DNA of 14,836 nt, from the NCBI GenBank assembly GCA_002448495.1, contig DJYL01000160.1:1-14836 (forward strand), in the 5' to 3' direction. Position 1 is the stretch's first letter. Each line of letters opens with the position of its first letter. A program made the translations under genes and the position numbers. The notes under the pieces are model-generated. The model saw only the letters and a program-made list of their open reading frames with translations. It was not told where the DNA came from and ran no database searches. Below, piece after piece: positions 14,112-14,836 of this stretch. This DNA is from Pseudoselenomonas ruminantium. GTDB lineage: Bacteria > Bacillota > Negativicutes > Selenomonadales > Selenomonadaceae.

Positions 14112-14836
14112 ATGCCATTAGTTGGAACTAAAGAAATGTTCAAGAAAGCTTACGAAGGCGGCTACGCTATCGGTGCTTTCAACGTCAACAACATGGAAAT
14201 CGTACAGGGTATCACGGAAGCAGCTGCTGAGCTGAACTCCCCGGTTATCCTGCAGGCATCTGCCGGTGCTCGCAAATATGCAAAGGGCCCGTATCTCCGT
14301 CACCTCGTTGAGGCTGCTCTGGAAGTTAACGACATTCCTGTTGCTCTGCACCTCGACCATGGCGCAGATTTCGAAACCTGCAAAGCCTGCATTGATGACG
14401 GTTTCACTTCCGTAATGTTCGATGGTTCTCATTATGACTTCAAAGAAAACATCAAACGCACGCAGGAAGTTGTTGCTTACGCACATGAACATGGCGTTTG
14501 CGTAGAAGCAGAGCTCGGCAAACTGGCTGGTATCGAAGATGATGTTAAGGTTGCTGCTCACGAAGCAGCTTACACGCAGCCGGAAGAAGTTGAAGAATTC
14601 GTTAAGGAAACTGGCGTAGACTCTTTGGCTATTGCTATCGGTACTTCCCATGGCGCATTCAAATTCAAGCCGGAACAGTGCACGCGCAACGCTGATGGCG
14701 TTCTCGTACCGCCTGAACTCCGTTTCGATATTCTGGCTGAAATCGAGAAGAAGATTCCTGAGTTCCCGATTGTTCTCCATGGTGCTTCTTCCGTTATTCC
14801 GAAGTACGTTCAGATCATCAACGCTAACGGCGGCAA
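14112..14836 (+). CDS. fba: Class II fructose-bisphosphate aldolase, 3' end outside window
   Basis: The first 241 residues of a zinc-dependent aldolase that splits fructose-1,6-bisphosphate into dihydroxyacetone phosphate and glyceraldehyde-3-phosphate. Visible are the substrate loop GAFNVNN (21-27), LHLDHG (79-84) with catalytic Asp82 and zinc ligand His83, the FDGSHYDF stretch, VEAELGKLAG (131-140), zinc ligands His180 (GTSHGAFKF) and His223 (VLHGASS). AGGGGG lies 9 bases before the ATG. Codon choice is strikingly biased (GCT, GTT, GGT, GAA), unlike its neighbours, which fits a very highly expressed glycolytic gene. The gene continues beyond the right edge; about 60-80 residues are missing. 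Confidence 0.97.
   Translation, partial: MPLVGTKEMFKKAYEGGYAIGAFNVNNMEIVQGITEAAAELNSPVILQASAGARKYAKGPYLRHLVEAALEVNDIPVALHLDHGADFETCKACIDDGFTSVMFDGSHYDFKENIKRTQEVVAYAHEHGVCVEAELGKLAGIEDDVKVAAHEAAYTQPEEVEEFVKETGVDSLAIAIGTSHGAFKFKPEQCTRNADGVLVPPELRFDILAEIEKKIPEFPIVLHGASSVIPKYVQIINANGG

Noticed and set aside
14118..14780. Minus-strand open frame of 220 codons
   Set aside because: It lies exactly opposite fba; the strong codon bias of fba keeps the opposite strand free of stops. The protein is low in recognisable motifs and there is no ribosome site.

Overview
This window looks like a chromosomal stretch from an anaerobic Negativicute, probably Selenomonadaceae (Selenomonas or a close relative). 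That is inferred from protein flavour, moderate GC and AGGAGG/GGGGTGA ribosome sites; no 16S gene or database search backs it. Nearly all genes are on the minus strand; the last two (a pseudouridine synthase and class II aldolase) are on the plus strand.

Layout. 1-239: start of a probable Wzz-type chain-length gene, preceded by and coupled to a 55-residue ribbon-helix-helix regulator. 240-593: intergenic region with an unusual family of AGTCTCAAAA palindromes, a near-consensus plus-strand promoter and the terminator of the next operon. 594-3706: usp, then dhaK-dhaL-dhaM (PTS-dependent dihydroxyacetone kinase), then an NfsB-like nitroreductase. 3798-3961: tRNA-Arg(CCG) with its own promoter and terminator. 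3981-6490: rfbA-rfbC-rfbB, three of the four dTDP-L-rhamnose genes, no rfbD here. 6575-8194: a uridine-kinase-like nucleoside kinase with a ThrRS-like N-terminus. 8225-9992: a phosphate unit (DUF47/PhoU-like plus PiT transporter) with clear promoter and terminator. 10016-11406: a class I aminotransferase. 11459-12856: aspartate kinase (lysC). 12998-14836: rluD-family pseudouridine synthase and truncated fba.

How it fits together. The region is mostly housekeeping: dihydroxyacetone phosphate made by DhaKLM enters the glycolytic pool used by Fba; the aminotransferase and aspartate kinase may form an aspartate-family pair; the rfb and wzz genes serve surface polysaccharide. The spots most worth a second look are the palindrome cluster ahead of the regulator/wzz operon (operator array or invertible promoter), a strong internal ribosome site in lysC that would yield a separate ACT-only subunit, and a short leader ORF that overlaps the rluD start.
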